Origin: Conchiformibius sp.
Lineage (GTDB): Bacteria; Pseudomonadota; Gammaproteobacteria; Burkholderiales; Neisseriaceae
Assembly: GCA_029984035.1 (NCBI GenBank)
Contig: JASBYJ010000005.1
Coordinates: 92,829 to 156,828, forward strand
Direction of reading: 5' to 3'
Length of the DNA stretch: 64,000 bases
Shown: one piece after another, positions 7,713 through 16,843 of the stretch
Numbering within the stretch: position 1 is the stretch's first letter
Layout: every line of letters starts with the position of its first letter
Position numbers and translations under genes: made by a program
The notes under the pieces: model-generated
Databases searched by the model: none
Told to the model about the DNA's origin: nothing
The model's input: the letters and a program-made list of their open reading frames with translations, nothing else

Positions 7713-9479
7713 TCATCGGGCGGCAATCGCATCATGGTTAAGGTAAGTAGGTTTGACATTCAGATATTTCAAACCATCCGCCATAATACCTTTAAATGCA
7801 GGGCCGGCTACCGAGCCTCCGTAGTAATTATTTTTCGGCTCGTCAATAACGACTGCGACAATCAAATGCGGATTTTTAGCAGGCGCGAAGCCGACAAAGC
7901 TGGAGTAATAGCCATTTTCAATATAGCCTTCTTTGCCTTTACTTTTTCTCGCCGTTCCCGTTTTGGCGGCAACATCATATCCGGTAATCGCACCGCTACG
8001 CCCCGTACCGCTTTGAGTAACACGTACCATCATTTCCCTCATCTGACGTGCGGTTTCAGGCCTTAAAATAGTTTTACCTTCAGATGGTTTCGCTTGTCGG
8101 AATACGGTAATAGGTTTCAATTTCCCGTCCGTTGTTAAAACGGTATAAGCCTGTGCGATTTGCAGCAAATTCATACTCAAACCGTAGCCGTAAGACATAG
8201 CCGCCTTATCCAAATTGCTCCAACCTTGTGCGTCATGCAACTCTCCGCTCTTCTCTCCGCTTACACCCGATTGTGTTTTCCGACCGATACCGATTGCAGA
8301 AAAATAATTGTACAAATCCTGATTATCGTACATCGCAGCAATTTTACTGATGCCCACATTGGACGATTTTTCGATAATACCCTCCGAATCCAAAAACGGA
8401 TATTCATGGTCATCTTTGATAGTTTTATCGCCGATTTGATAAGGTCGCGTATCAAACACAGTATGGCGGTTGACTTTACCGTCATCGATGGCTTTGGCCA
8501 TCACCAAAGGCTTAATCACGGAGCCGGGTTCAATTGCAGCCCTCACTGCAAAATGAAAGCGGTTTTGCTCCGGAAAATCATTGCGGGCATTGGAATCATA
8601 ATCAGGCAAGCTACTCATCGCCAACACTTCGCCGGTCTGTGCGTTCAAAACTACGGCGGCTCCGGCCTTAGCATTACTCCTTGCCAAAGCATCAGCCAAA
8701 TGCTTCCTTGTAAAACGCTGAATTTCCCTATCCAGTGATAAGACTAAATTCTCACCGTTTTGGGCGGAAATATTTTTAGGAGAATCCACCAGAGCAATCA
8801 CATCTTCATTAAGATCGCGCAGCACAATTTGCTTACCGTCAGTTCCGCGCAATTTTTCTTCCTGAGCCAATTCCAGCCCTTCCAAGCCCTGGCCTTCATT
8901 GCCCATAAAACCAATCAAATGTGAAAACAGGCTGCCTGAAGGATAAGTGCGCTCGCTATGGGTATGCAGCTTCAGCGTAGGAATATTCAGCTTTTTCAAT
9001 TCCTTCGCTTTTTCCACAGTCAATTGAACGGGAAATGTCAATTGTTTGATGCTCGTATCTTTCAGTTTGGCACGCACTTCGCGTTCAGGCAGCCCCAAAA
9101 TCGCAGCAATTTGTGCAAACTTTTCATCACTAATCACATTCCAATTCACTGTGCCGCCGCTTTGGGGCTTATAAATATGATAAGGTGAGAATTCAGCTGT
9201 TTTAAAATGGCGGCTAACAGCCAATATCTCACCATTTCTATCCGTAATCATGCCGCGCAAAGCAGGCTCGTTAATGCTTCGCTCCGTCAGATTCTCTCTG
9301 CGGTCCGTAAACATTTTGCCCATAGCCAACTGCATACCGACACCATATACCAATAGAACCACAGACAGCATACCGACACAACCCGCAACAATGGCTAAGC
9401 GGCGGTTATCGCGCATAACCACTAAGGTTCTCTTTGTGTCAGGCTGCATATAAGGGCGGTATAAATTACGGATTAGCAT
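7713..9479 (-). CDS. penA: Penicillin-binding protein 2 / FtsI, division transpeptidase
   Basis: The 588-residue protein is the class B PBP that crosslinks septal peptidoglycan. A short cytoplasmic tail and one membrane helix (about 27-50) precede a pedestal domain and the transpeptidase domain with SVIK (S320, K323), SSN (372-374) and KTG (506-508). The start at 9479 is set by AAGGTGAT five bases upstream; a longer frame to 9500 lacks a better site. It lies between ftsL and murE. The gene is intact; whether it is mosaic in the way seen in resistant neisseriae cannot be judged without an alignment. Confidence 0.96.
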   Translation of the reverse strand: MLIRNLYRPYMQPDTKRTLVVMRDNRRLAIVAGCVGMLSVVLLVYGVGMQLAMGKMFTDRRENLTERSINEPALRGMITDRNGEILAVSRHFKTAEFSPYHIYKPQSGGTVNWNVISDEKFAQIAAILGLPEREVRAKLKDTSIKQLTFPVQLTVEKAKELKKLNIPTLKLHTHSERTYPSGSLFSHLIGFMGNEGQGLEGLELAQEEKLRGTDGKQIVLRDLNEDVIALVDSPKNISAQNGENLVLSLDREIQRFTRKHLADALARSNAKAGAAVVLNAQTGEVLAMSSLPDYDSNARNDFPEQNRFHFAVRAAIEPGSVIKPLVMAKAIDDGKVNRHTVFDTRPYQIGDKTIKDDHEYPFLDSEGIIEKSSNVGISKIAAMYDNQDLYNYFSAIGIGRKTQSGVSGEKSGELHDAQGWSNLDKAAMSYGYGLSMNLLQIAQAYTVLTTDGKLKPITVFRQAKPSEGKTILRPETARQMREMMVRVTQSGTGRSGAITGYDVAAKTGTARKSKGKEGYIENGYYSSFVGFAPAKNPHLIVAVVIDEPKNNYYGGSVAGPAFKGIMADGLKYLNVKPTYLNHDAIAAR

Positions 9480-9523
9480 AATATCACCTTGTTTTTTCAA
9501 ATATATAACAGGATATTTCCCGT

Positions 9524-9790
9524 TTACTCATTAAATTTCAACTCTACAATTTCTTTTTTCTCAGGATAGCGCATACCCACGCCGTGAGCCAACGGTAAAA
9601 ACCATTCGGGGTTAGAATACCGGCTGTTTTCATACCTTAACTCTGCTTTTGCCGCCTCCAAATCTACTTTGTTTCTTAATGCACTGCCATAAAGCATGGT
9701 TTGATATTTAACTTTAAATCTTTTCTCAACCAAATACAAAGCCGATAAAGTAACGCAAATCAGCAAAACAAAATTTATTCTCGAATCCAT
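9524..9790 (-). CDS. ftsL: Cell division protein FtsL
   Basis: The 88-residue bitopic protein starts MDSRINFVLLICVTLSALYL, with one membrane helix near the N-terminus followed by a periplasmic coiled-coil-like stretch and YSNPEWFLPLAHG. Position between rsmH and penA, size and topology identify FtsL, which with FtsB and FtsQ activates septal synthesis. ATG 9790 is 4 bases past the end of rsmH; the longer frame begins inside rsmH and would read through its terminal DUS. Confidence 0.88.
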   Translation of the reverse strand: MDSRINFVLLICVTLSALYLVEKRFKVKYQTMLYGSALRNKVDLEAAKAELRYENSRYSNPEWFLPLAHGVGMRYPEKKEIVELKFNE

Positions 9791-9794
9791 ACCG

Positions 9795-10766
9795 TCATCT
9801 TTCAGGCAGCCCACCCGAGGTTCTCTGCGCCACACGCAACAAAGCCGACCTTGCTCTGGGATTGTTTTTAATTTCCTGCTCCGAAGGTTTTACCGCCTTG
9901 CCTATCGCCTTCAAAGGAGGTTCCGGCAAATCCGATTCCCGCACTGCAGCCCATTTGGGCAAAACAGGCAGCGAAGAATAACGGCGGATAAACTGCTTAA
10001 CTATTCTGTCTTCCAAAGAATGAAAGGAAATCACTGCCAAGCGCCCTCCTTCATTCAAATACTCCGCCACTTGCGGCAATACCGCTTCTATTTCTTCCAA
10101 TTCGCGGTTAATAAAGATACGAACGGCCTGGAAGGTACGCGTTGCCGGATCCTGCCCCCGCTCACGAGTACGGACGGCTTGCGCTGCAATCTGCGCCAAC
10201 TTGCCGGTTGTATCGATGGGACTTTCAGCACGCTTTTGAACAATGAGACGCGCAATCTGGCGACTAAACCGCTCTTCACCATAGTTTGTAATTACCTCGC
10301 ATATTTCCCGCTCATCCGCCGCAGCCAGCCATTCGGCAGCCGATTGCCCACGAGTGGGGTCCATACGCATATCCAAAGGCGCATCAAAACGGAAACTGAA
10401 ACCGCGCATACCGTCATCAATCTGCGGAGAAGAGATACCCAAATCCAGCAGAACACCGTCAACTCGGAAAATATTCAAGCGGCTTAAGGCTGCCTGAAAA
10501 GTAGAAAAGCCATCGTGTATGACCGTTACCCTGCCATCACTTTTCGCCAATCGATTTGCTGCTTCAATAGCTTGAGGGTCTTTATCAAATACCAGCAACC
10601 TACCCTCTTCGCCCAGCTTGGACAAAATCAATTTGGAATGACCGCCCCTGCCGAAAGTACCGTCCACATATACGCCGTTTTCCCGAATGCACAAAGCATC
10701 CACCGCCTCATGCAACAAAACAGTAATATGCTGGAATTCCTTAGAAATATCGGAAACGGTATTCAT
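9795..10766 (-). CDS. rsmH: 16S rRNA (cytosine(1402)-N(4))-methyltransferase RsmH
   Basis: The 323-residue SAM-dependent methyltransferase has the family start HITVLLHEAVDAL, the SAM motif VDGTFGRGGHS, then LLDLGISSPQIDD and GFSFRFDAPLDMRMD, and the C-terminal VISFHSLEDRIVK. It N4-methylates C1402 of 16S rRNA. Its start overlaps the end of mraZ by 4 bases, giving translational coupling, and its final SGGLPER is encoded in part by a DUS. Confidence 0.97.
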   Translation of the reverse strand: MNTVSDISKEFQHITVLLHEAVDALCIRENGVYVDGTFGRGGHSKLILSKLGEEGRLLVFDKDPQAIEAANRLAKSDGRVTVIHDGFSTFQAALSRLNIFRVDGVLLDLGISSPQIDDGMRGFSFRFDAPLDMRMDPTRGQSAAEWLAAADEREICEVITNYGEERFSRQIARLIVQKRAESPIDTTGKLAQIAAQAVRTRERGQDPATRTFQAVRIFINRELEEIEAVLPQVAEYLNEGGRLAVISFHSLEDRIVKQFIRRYSSLPVLPKWAAVRESDLPEPPLKAIGKAVKPSEQEIKNNPRARSALLRVAQRTSGGLPER

Positions 10767-11239
10767 AACTGCAAATCGGTTTGGCTCAAATCAAAATCCA
10801 ACTCATCGGCATCAATGGACAAAGCTTTCTCTGTTTCCGCCATTTTCTGTTCGCGTCCCCACAGTTCCAAACGGTTCACACGACCGACCAACATCACATC
10901 CTTATCGAAACTCACCAAACGGCGCAAATTGGCAGGCAGCAATACCCTGCCCGCACTATCAATTTCCAAAGTATCCGCATTATGCAGCAGAAGATTTTGA
11001 TAAAGCTGAAGATTCGGCTTGCCTTTAACATTCAGATTCAGCAGCTGCCGTTCCACTTTCTCCCATTCGCTTTCGGGATAGAACAGCAAGCGGTCGCGAC
11101 TGTCTAATGTTACCACCATCCGAGCCGCTTCAGCACTGTCTTGCACAGAAAAATCACGTGCCAACACCTCACGGAACTTGGCCGGCATAGCCAAGCGTCC
11201 TTTAGGGTCGACAGTCAATTCATGCGCACCGCGAAACAT
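10763..11239 (-). CDS. mraZ: Transcriptional regulator MraZ
   Basis: The predicted 158-residue protein contains two AbrB-like SpoVT modules, the first with FRGAHELTVDPKGRLAMPAKF and the second with DSAGRVLLPANLR. MraZ binds direct repeats ahead of its own gene and controls the dcw operon. I place the start at 11239 because the family begins MF.GAHEL; an ATG at 11269 would add ten residues. Matching boxes are visible upstream (11284-11310). Confidence 0.95.
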   Translation of the reverse strand: MFRGAHELTVDPKGRLAMPAKFREVLARDFSVQDSAEAARMVVTLDSRDRLLFYPESEWEKVERQLLNLNVKGKPNLQLYQNLLLHNADTLEIDSAGRVLLPANLRRLVSFDKDVMLVGRVNRLELWGREQKMAETEKALSIDADELDFDLSQTDLQL

Positions 11240-11283
11240 CGCCTTATCCAAACGGGAATTTAAATTCATTCCGAGACAAAATA

Positions 11284-11310
11284 TGACACTTCAATCCACT
11301 TTGCCCCACT
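11284..11310 (-). promoter_or_regulatory. Candidate MraZ operator
   Basis: On the minus strand GTGGGGCAAA, GTGGATTGAA and GTGTCA follow one another with a 10-base period, immediately downstream of the promoter and upstream of mraZ. MraZ is known to bind TGGGN repeats spaced ten bases apart, so this is a good autoregulatory site. The third copy is weak. Confidence 0.7.
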
Positions 11311-11317
11311 TAGTTAC

Positions 11318-11346
11318 ACTATAAGCAAAAAAAAACACATCGTCAA
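11318..11346 (-). promoter_or_regulatory. Sigma70-type promoter of the dcw cluster
   Basis: Minus strand TTGACG (11341-11346) and TATAGT (11318-11323) are separated by exactly 17 bases. The spacer contains nine consecutive T. Together with the MraZ boxes just downstream this is the likely start of mraZ-to-murF transcription. Confidence 0.75.
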
Positions 11347-11560
11347 ATCTAATTCGATGTTTTTCTGAAATTTATTGCATCGGGATTTTTCATCACAATG
11401 AACAAATTCACTCCAAAAAAATCAAGCAATTGAAAAATAAATATAAAATCAAAAGCTGCCTTTCAGGCAGCCTTGTTGCGCAACTCATTGATTGTCAGAT
11501 TCACACCAAAACAAACGATACCGATATAATGCCCTCTACCCGAACCTAACGAAACCTCCC

Positions 11561-12715
11561 ATGCAAAACCATACCCTTCCGCCGCTATCTCAAGAAGCAC
11601 AATCGGCTTCCGACACAATGACGGCATTCATTAAAAAAGAAATCAGCGGCCAACAAAACGGCATTCCGTTTTCACGGTTTATGGAATTGGTTCTATACAC
11701 TCCCCAATACGGCTATTACACGGGCGGTTCGCACAAAATCGGAACAGGCGGCGACTTTATTACCGCCCCCGAACTCAGCCCACTGTTTGCACAGACTTTA
11801 GCACGACAAATCCAACCTCTTTTAAACCAAACTTCCGGCAATCTCTACGAATTCGGAGCAGGAACGGGAACACTGGCGACAGGCTTGCTCAATGCCCTTT
11901 CAGGCAGCATCAACACCTACTACATCATTGAATTGTCACCGCAACTGGCGGAACGGCAACGACAATTCATTGCACAAAACGCGCCCGAACATATAAGCAA
12001 AGTCGTACATCTGGATAAGCTGCCTGAACACTTTGACGGCGTATTGCTCGGCAACGAAGTATTGGACGCCATGCCCGTAGAAATCGTAGAACAAGAGAGC
12101 AACGCCTTTTACCGTATGAACGTATCGCACAACGGAAAAGACTTTTTCCTATGCCGACAAGCCGTTACCCCGTCATTGCAACAACAGGCGTCACTTTATT
12201 TCCCGCAAACGGAATCCGTTTACCGCAGCGAACTTCATCCGCAACAACACGCGTTCATCCGCACTTTGGCGCAAAAATTGCAACGCGGAGCCATGATTTG
12301 GTTTGACTACGGCTTTGATGCGGCACAGTATTACCATCCCCAACGCAAAGAAGGCACACTCATCGGACACCATCTGCACCATGTTGTCCACGACCCGTTT
12401 TTCCGCATCGGACTAACCGACCTGACGGCTCACGTTAATTTCACCGATATTGCACAAGCAGGTTGCGATGCCGGTTTGGACCTAATCGGATACGCCACCC
12501 AGGCGAACTTTTTAATCAATCTGGGTATTCTCGAATTATTGGAACGGCAATATCCCGACACCGGCAGCACTGCCTATATTCAGGCAGCCGCAGCAGTACA
12601 AATGCTGCTTGCGCCGCACGAGATGGGCGAACTGTTTAAAGTTATGGCGTTCGGCAAAGACATAGAAGTAGATTGGCAAGGTTTCGTAACGGGCGATATT
12701 TGCCACAAGCTTTAA
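11561..12715 (+). CDS. SAM-dependent methyltransferase, MidA/NDUFAF7 family
   Basis: The 384-residue protein belongs to the NDUFAF7 (PF02636) family. It has ISRFM-type start sequence FSRFMELVLYTPQYGYYTGG, GTGGDFITAPELSPLFAQ, the SAM motif YEFGAGTGTLATGLL, GNEVLDAMPVE and DYGFDAAQYYHPQRKEGTL. The mitochondrial member methylates an arginine of complex I subunit NDUFS2; the bacterial target is not established. It is divergent from mraZ. I choose ATG 11561; a TTG at 11492 extends the frame, and neither has a strong Shine-Dalgarno sequence. Confidence 0.85.
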   Translation: MQNHTLPPLSQEAQSASDTMTAFIKKEISGQQNGIPFSRFMELVLYTPQYGYYTGGSHKIGTGGDFITAPELSPLFAQTLARQIQPLLNQTSGNLYEFGAGTGTLATGLLNALSGSINTYYIIELSPQLAERQRQFIAQNAPEHISKVVHLDKLPEHFDGVLLGNEVLDAMPVEIVEQESNAFYRMNVSHNGKDFFLCRQAVTPSLQQQASLYFPQTESVYRSELHPQQHAFIRTLAQKLQRGAMIWFDYGFDAAQYYHPQRKEGTLIGHHLHHVVHDPFFRIGLTDLTAHVNFTDIAQAGCDAGLDLIGYATQANFLINLGILELLERQYPDTGSTAYIQAAAAVQMLLAPHEMGELFKVMAFGKDIEVDWQGFVTGDICHKL

Positions 12716-13181
12716 TAGTCAATATCTTAATAAAATCCATATTGCATACTTTCCCATACCGCACACCAAAAACAATCCTCAAAACGGAATATCGGGTACG
12801 GCAAGGCGGCCATGCATTAAAACCTAAAGTTATGTTCCTATCCATCCGCATCAGCACGGTCAGACGGAAAAAAACACCGGACGATACCGTCCTTTCATAA
12901 AAAACATTCCCTCAATACACAAATCAAAATGCCTTCAGGCAGCCTGAATGCGTTATTCATAATAAAATTAATATATTATGCATAAATTCGCCCGTTTTGC
13001 CGCATCAAGCCGACATTCGGATTGGCAACGGTATCCGAAACTTTTTCAGGCAGGCGGAAGCATACCGATACCGCATGCCGTTCAAGACGAACCCTAGCGC
13101 GTTAAAAGATGTTAATGTATGATAGCCTTTTTTAACTGCCTGCCTGAATCCGCTTTCAGGCAGCCTTCGGAGTAGTGATTC
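12716..13181. other. Intergenic region without recognised gene
   Basis: This 466-base stretch holds a palindromic DUS (12934-12948), a degenerate one near 13045 and another at 13156-13166. Short frames here show no start signal or family resemblance. I see no RNA gene. Confidence 0.5.
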
Positions 13182-14558
13182 ATGAATGCAGTGATGTTGG
13201 GTGTGCTGGTGATGCTGATTTTGTCGGTGGCACGGGTACACGTCGTATTGAGTTTGGTTGTAGGCGCGTTTGCGGGCGGCTTGTGGGCGGGTTTGCCTTT
13301 GGCCGACAGTGTGGGCGCAAACGGAGAAACCATCCAAGGTGTGATGACCCATTTTCAAAACGGTTTGTCCGGCGGCGCAAAAATCGCCTTGTCTTACGCC
13401 ATGCTCGGCGCATTTGCAATGGCCATTACCCATTCGGGCTTGCCCCAGCAAATTGCCGGTGCAGTTATCCGCAAAATCAACGGCAATCAAAACCGCGATA
13501 CCATTCCTTCGGGAATCAATATGCTCAAGTGGGGATTGTTGGGCGGCTTGCTGGTTATGGGCGTGATGAGCCAAAACGTTGTGCCCATCCATATCGCCTT
13601 TATCCCTATGATTATTCCGCCGCTATTGTTGGTATTCAACCGCCTGCAAATCGACCGCCGCCTGATTGCCTGCGTGATTACTTTCGGTTTGGTTACCACT
13701 TATATGTTCCTGCCCTACGGCTTCGGGGCGATTTTCCTGCGCGATATTCTGCTGACCAATGTCGATAAAGCGGGTATGTCCACTCAGGGCATCAATGTGA
13801 TGCAGGCGATGGCGATACCTGCTTTGGGCATGGTATGCGGTCTGATACTGGCGTTTATCCACTACCGCAAACCGCGTGTTTACCAAGACAAACCGGCCGG
13901 CCACAGCAGCAATCAAGACGCAGCGGACGAACCTAAAATCTCTTCCTACCGCAGCTTGGTTGCGGCCGCCGCCATCGCTGCATGCTTCGTTATCCAGTTG
14001 AAATACGACAACCTGCTGTTAGGTGCGATGATTGGTTTTGCCGTATTCATGATGCTGGGCGTTGTGCGCCGCAACGAAGCCGATACGGTCTTCAACAACG
14101 GTATCAAAATGATGGCAATGATTGGCTTTATTATGATTGCCGCCCAAGGTTTTGCCGAAGTCATGAAAGCCACAGACGAAATCAAACCTTTGGTGGAAGC
14201 CAGTGCAGCCATGTTTGCAGGCAGCAAAGCCGCCGCTGCGTTTGCCATGTTGCTGGTGGGGCTTTTGGTTACCATGGGCATCGGCAGCTCTTTCTCCACC
14301 CTGCCGATTATCGCCGCCATTTATGTTCCGCTATGCATCAGCTTGGGCTTCTCGCCGATGGCAACCATTGCCATTATCGGCACGGCAGGTGCACTGGGCG
14401 ATGCCGGTTCTCCCGCTTCTGATTCGACACTCGGCCCGACTATGGGTCTGAATAGTGACGGACAGCACGACCATATGCGCGACAGCGTTATCCCCACCTT
14501 CATCCACTACAACATTCCCCTGTTTATCGCAGGCTGGATTGCCGCCTTGGTTTTGTGA
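13182..14558 (+). CDS. Na+/H+ antiporter family membrane protein
   Basis: The 458-residue protein is almost entirely hydrophobic, with about twelve helices, and resembles the Na+/H+ antiporter family of NhaC-like ion transporters: a GGLWAGLPLADS early segment, GVMSQNVVPIHIAFIPMIIPPLL in the middle and GTAGALGDAGSPASDSTLGPTMG near the end. It would exchange or symport ions or organic acids across the inner membrane; the substrate is not readable. A GGAG stretch lies about 12 bases before the ATG. Its stop codon overlaps the slyX start. Confidence 0.8.
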   Translation: MNAVMLGVLVMLILSVARVHVVLSLVVGAFAGGLWAGLPLADSVGANGETIQGVMTHFQNGLSGGAKIALSYAMLGAFAMAITHSGLPQQIAGAVIRKINGNQNRDTIPSGINMLKWGLLGGLLVMGVMSQNVVPIHIAFIPMIIPPLLLVFNRLQIDRRLIACVITFGLVTTYMFLPYGFGAIFLRDILLTNVDKAGMSTQGINVMQAMAIPALGMVCGLILAFIHYRKPRVYQDKPAGHSSNQDAADEPKISSYRSLVAAAAIAACFVIQLKYDNLLLGAMIGFAVFMMLGVVRRNEADTVFNNGIKMMAMIGFIMIAAQGFAEVMKATDEIKPLVEASAAMFAGSKAAAAFAMLLVGLLVTMGIGSSFSTLPIIAAIYVPLCISLGFSPMATIAIIGTAGALGDAGSPASDSTLGPTMGLNSDGQHDHMRDSVIPTFIHYNIPLFIAGWIAALVL

Positions 14559-14773
14559 TGAACGAAACGGAACAACGCTTAAACGAACTGGAAATCAGGC
14601 TGGCATTGCAAGACGACTTGCTGGACAGCCTGAACCGCAACTTAGTCCGCATACAGCAAACCCTAGAGTTGCAACAAAGCCAGTTGCGCCTGCTGTATCA
14701 GAAAATGCAGCACCAACAGGAAGACAACGGCAAACCTTATTCCCTTGCCGACGAAATTCCCCCGCATTATTAA
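14558..14773 (+). CDS. slyX: SlyX family protein
   Basis: The 71-residue protein is a short coiled coil, LNELEIRLALQDDLLDSLN, ending with the conserved SLADEIPPHY of SlyX. Its function is not established. The start ATG shares a base with the preceding stop (TGATG), so it is coupled to the antiporter gene. Confidence 0.9.
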   Translation: MNETEQRLNELEIRLALQDDLLDSLNRNLVRIQQTLELQQSQLRLLYQKMQHQQEDNGKPYSLADEIPPHY

Positions 14774-14778
14774 ACATA

Positions 14779-14812
14779 GGCTGCCTGAAACCTTCAGGCA
14801 GCCTGTTTTGAC
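14779..14812 (+). terminator. DUS-pair terminator after slyX
   Basis: AGGCTGCCTGAA, a short loop and its inverted copy are followed by TTTT. This is the usual neisserial arrangement in which two facing uptake sequences form a rho-independent terminator. Confidence 0.75.
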
Positions 14813-14825
14813 TGTTATACCAACC

Positions 14826-16430
14826 ATGCAGATACCCGTTTACGCTTGGGCGGCACCGCCCAAACTCACCGAACTCGACCATTTTCTCCGACAACACCCG
14901 CATGCCAAACATCTCGTTTTCTGCCTGAAACAACCCGTTTTCCCCGATTTCACGCCGCAGCCCAACCATGCAACCCTGGCCCGCATTCTACAAAACGCCC
15001 TACGCTGCCTGAATTTCACCGCCCCCCAATACCTACCCGAACTCCTTCCCAACACAGACTTATGGCTGCTTCCGCAAGAACACGCCCACAAACTGTACCA
15101 ACACTTTCACCCACATCCCGTCATCTGGCAAACCGAAGCCATTGCACAACACACCCCGCAGATTCCCAAACCATGGCAAAGGCTGCCTGAAAAACCACCG
15201 CACGCCGACACACCGCACGTTCTCATTATCGGCGCAGGCATTGCAGGCGCAGCCACCGCATACGAATGTGCCAAGCGCGGTGCACACGTTACCGTACTGG
15301 AAGCACACGAACCCGCACAAGCCGCTTCAGGCAACCGCCAAGGGCTGCTGTATGCCAAAATCTCAGCACACCCGACCGAACAAACCGAACTTCTACTGGC
15401 TGGCTACGGTTACACACGCCGCCTGCTCGAACAACTGCTACCCGAACAAAACACATGGGGCGCAAGCGGCGTACTGCATCTCGACCATAATCAAGCCGAA
15501 ACGCAACGCAACCTGGCGCTCTCGCAGCACACACACCACAGCCATCTATACCGATACCTCACAGCCCAAGAAGCCACTACCGTTACCGGCATTCCCCAAC
15601 AGCACGGTGGACTGTTCTGGCCGCAAGGCGTGTGGCTCAATCCCGCCTCACTCATACACCGACTACTGCAACACCCCAATATCCGACTGCATGCCCACAC
15701 CCCCCTCCAAACCGTACACCACGATGGCAAAAACTGGCAGGCACACACACCCGACACCATCTTTTCAGGCAGCCACATCGTCTTCTGCACAGGAGCAGAC
15801 AGCCGCCGCGTACCGATTATCAACGACTTTCCCTTCCAATACATACGCGGACAAACCACCCTGTGCACAGCCACTTCAGGCAGCCTGAAACTACGTACCG
15901 CACTTTCGGGCGCATCCTACATTTCCCCCGCATGGCAAGACTCACACTGTTTCGGAGCCAGTTTCACCCCCAACAACTGCGACAACACCTTACAAACCGG
16001 CGATGACGAGCACAACCGCCAAGCATTGGCCGTACTCTCTCCCTACTTAAACGAACACCTGCTTTCAGGCAGCCTGAGCGGCGGACACGCCGCCGTACGC
16101 AGCGACTGCTACGACCATCTGCCCGCCGTAGGCGCATTAGGCAACCCCGCCGCCATGCAGCGGCTATACGCCAAACTCGCCCACGATAAAAACTACCGTA
16201 TCAACACCCCCTGTCCCTACCTGCCCAATGCCTACGCCAATACCGCACACGGCAGCCGCGGATTGGCGACCGCACCCATTTGCGCGGCCGAAATCGCAGC
16301 ACACATTTGCGGCACGCCCAAACCTTTATCAGAAAGGCTGCGTCTCGCACTTAACCCTAATCGACTGATTATAAGAAAGATAACACATCCGAAAAGTCAA
16401 ACGCCCAATCCCTCTTGTCAGGCAGCCTGA
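14826..16430 (+). CDS. mnmC: FAD-dependent tRNA cmnm5U oxidoreductase, MnmC C-terminal type
   Basis: The 534-residue protein carries a DAO-type FAD domain from about residue 130: HVLIIGAGIAGAATAYECA, then ASGNRQGLLYAKISAHPTEQ, which is characteristic of the MnmC oxidoreductase that converts cmnm5U to nm5U at the tRNA wobble position. The roughly 130 residues in front are Pro/His rich and lack a SAM motif, so the N-terminal methyltransferase domain of the E. coli fusion is absent. The protein ends in CQAA because a DUS supplies the stop codon. Several internal SGSL and RLPE tetrapeptides are also DUS-encoded. ATG 14826 is preferred over a TTG inside slyX. Confidence 0.85.
   Translation: MQIPVYAWAAPPKLTELDHFLRQHPHAKHLVFCLKQPVFPDFTPQPNHATLARILQNALRCLNFTAPQYLPELLPNTDLWLLPQEHAHKLYQHFHPHPVIWQTEAIAQHTPQIPKPWQRLPEKPPHADTPHVLIIGAGIAGAATAYECAKRGAHVTVLEAHEPAQAASGNRQGLLYAKISAHPTEQTELLLAGYGYTRRLLEQLLPEQNTWGASGVLHLDHNQAETQRNLALSQHTHHSHLYRYLTAQEATTVTGIPQQHGGLFWPQGVWLNPASLIHRLLQHPNIRLHAHTPLQTVHHDGKNWQAHTPDTIFSGSHIVFCTGADSRRVPIINDFPFQYIRGQTTLCTATSGSLKLRTALSGASYISPAWQDSHCFGASFTPNNCDNTLQTGDDEHNRQALAVLSPYLNEHLLSGSLSGGHAAVRSDCYDHLPAVGALGNPAAMQRLYAKLAHDKNYRINTPCPYLPNAYANTAHGSRGLATAPICAAEIAAHICGTPKPLSERLRLALNPNRLIIRKITHPKSQTPNPSCQAA
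15180..15191 (+). repeat. Example of an exact intragenic DUS, AGGCTGCCTGAA
   Basis: A non-palindromic copy within mnmC, coding RLPE. Other exact copies include 17831-17842 in tkt and, on the minus strand, 11462-11473. The word recurs throughout the window and identifies the DUS dialect. Confidence 0.9.
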
Positions 16431-16454
16431 AACCACTCCTCATTTAAGGCACAT

Positions 16455-16484
16455 TTAGACAGTACACCAATATAATCATATAAT
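16455..16484 (+). promoter_or_regulatory. Candidate promoter of the copper chaperone gene
   Basis: TTAGAC (16455-16460) and TATAAT (16479-16484) are 18 bases apart, about 30 bases before the ATG. A second TATAAT at 16471 is an alternative. No CueR-type palindrome is obvious. Confidence 0.35.
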
Positions 16485-16514
16485 CGGCATCTCTTTTAAG
16501 CAGGACATCTCATC

Positions 16515-16727
16515 ATGCAAAACCTTATCCTAAACATCAACGGTATGACTTGCGGCGGCTGTGCCAAAAGCGTCAGCAAAGTTTTATTGTCAGTAAACGG
16601 CGTACAATCTGCGGAAGTCGATTTTGCCGGCGCGCGGGCGGCAGTGGTATTCGATAACAAGCAAACAGATATCCACGCGCTGATTTCGGCCGTTGAAGAA
16701 GCGGGATTCGAGGCATCGGCAGCATAG
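16515..16727 (+). CDS. CopZ-like heavy-metal-binding protein
   Basis: The 70-residue protein is a single HMA domain with the metal site GMTCGGCAKSV near residue 11 and the usual ferredoxin-like ending VEEAGFEASAA. Such proteins carry Cu(I) in the cytoplasm to a P-type ATPase. No copper ATPase gene is present in the window. It is monocistronic and lies between mnmC and tkt. Confidence 0.88.
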   Translation: MQNLILNINGMTCGGCAKSVSKVLLSVNGVQSAEVDFAGARAAVVFDNKQTDIHALISAVEEAGFEASAA

Positions 16728-16843
16728 AGCTGCTTAGCATCTTTCCCGCTCATTTTTATTTCCGTTTCAAACCGCTGAGTGCCGCTTTGCGGTTTAAGCA
16801 TTTATTATCTCTGAATAATCTCATCTCCATAAGGAACCAACCC

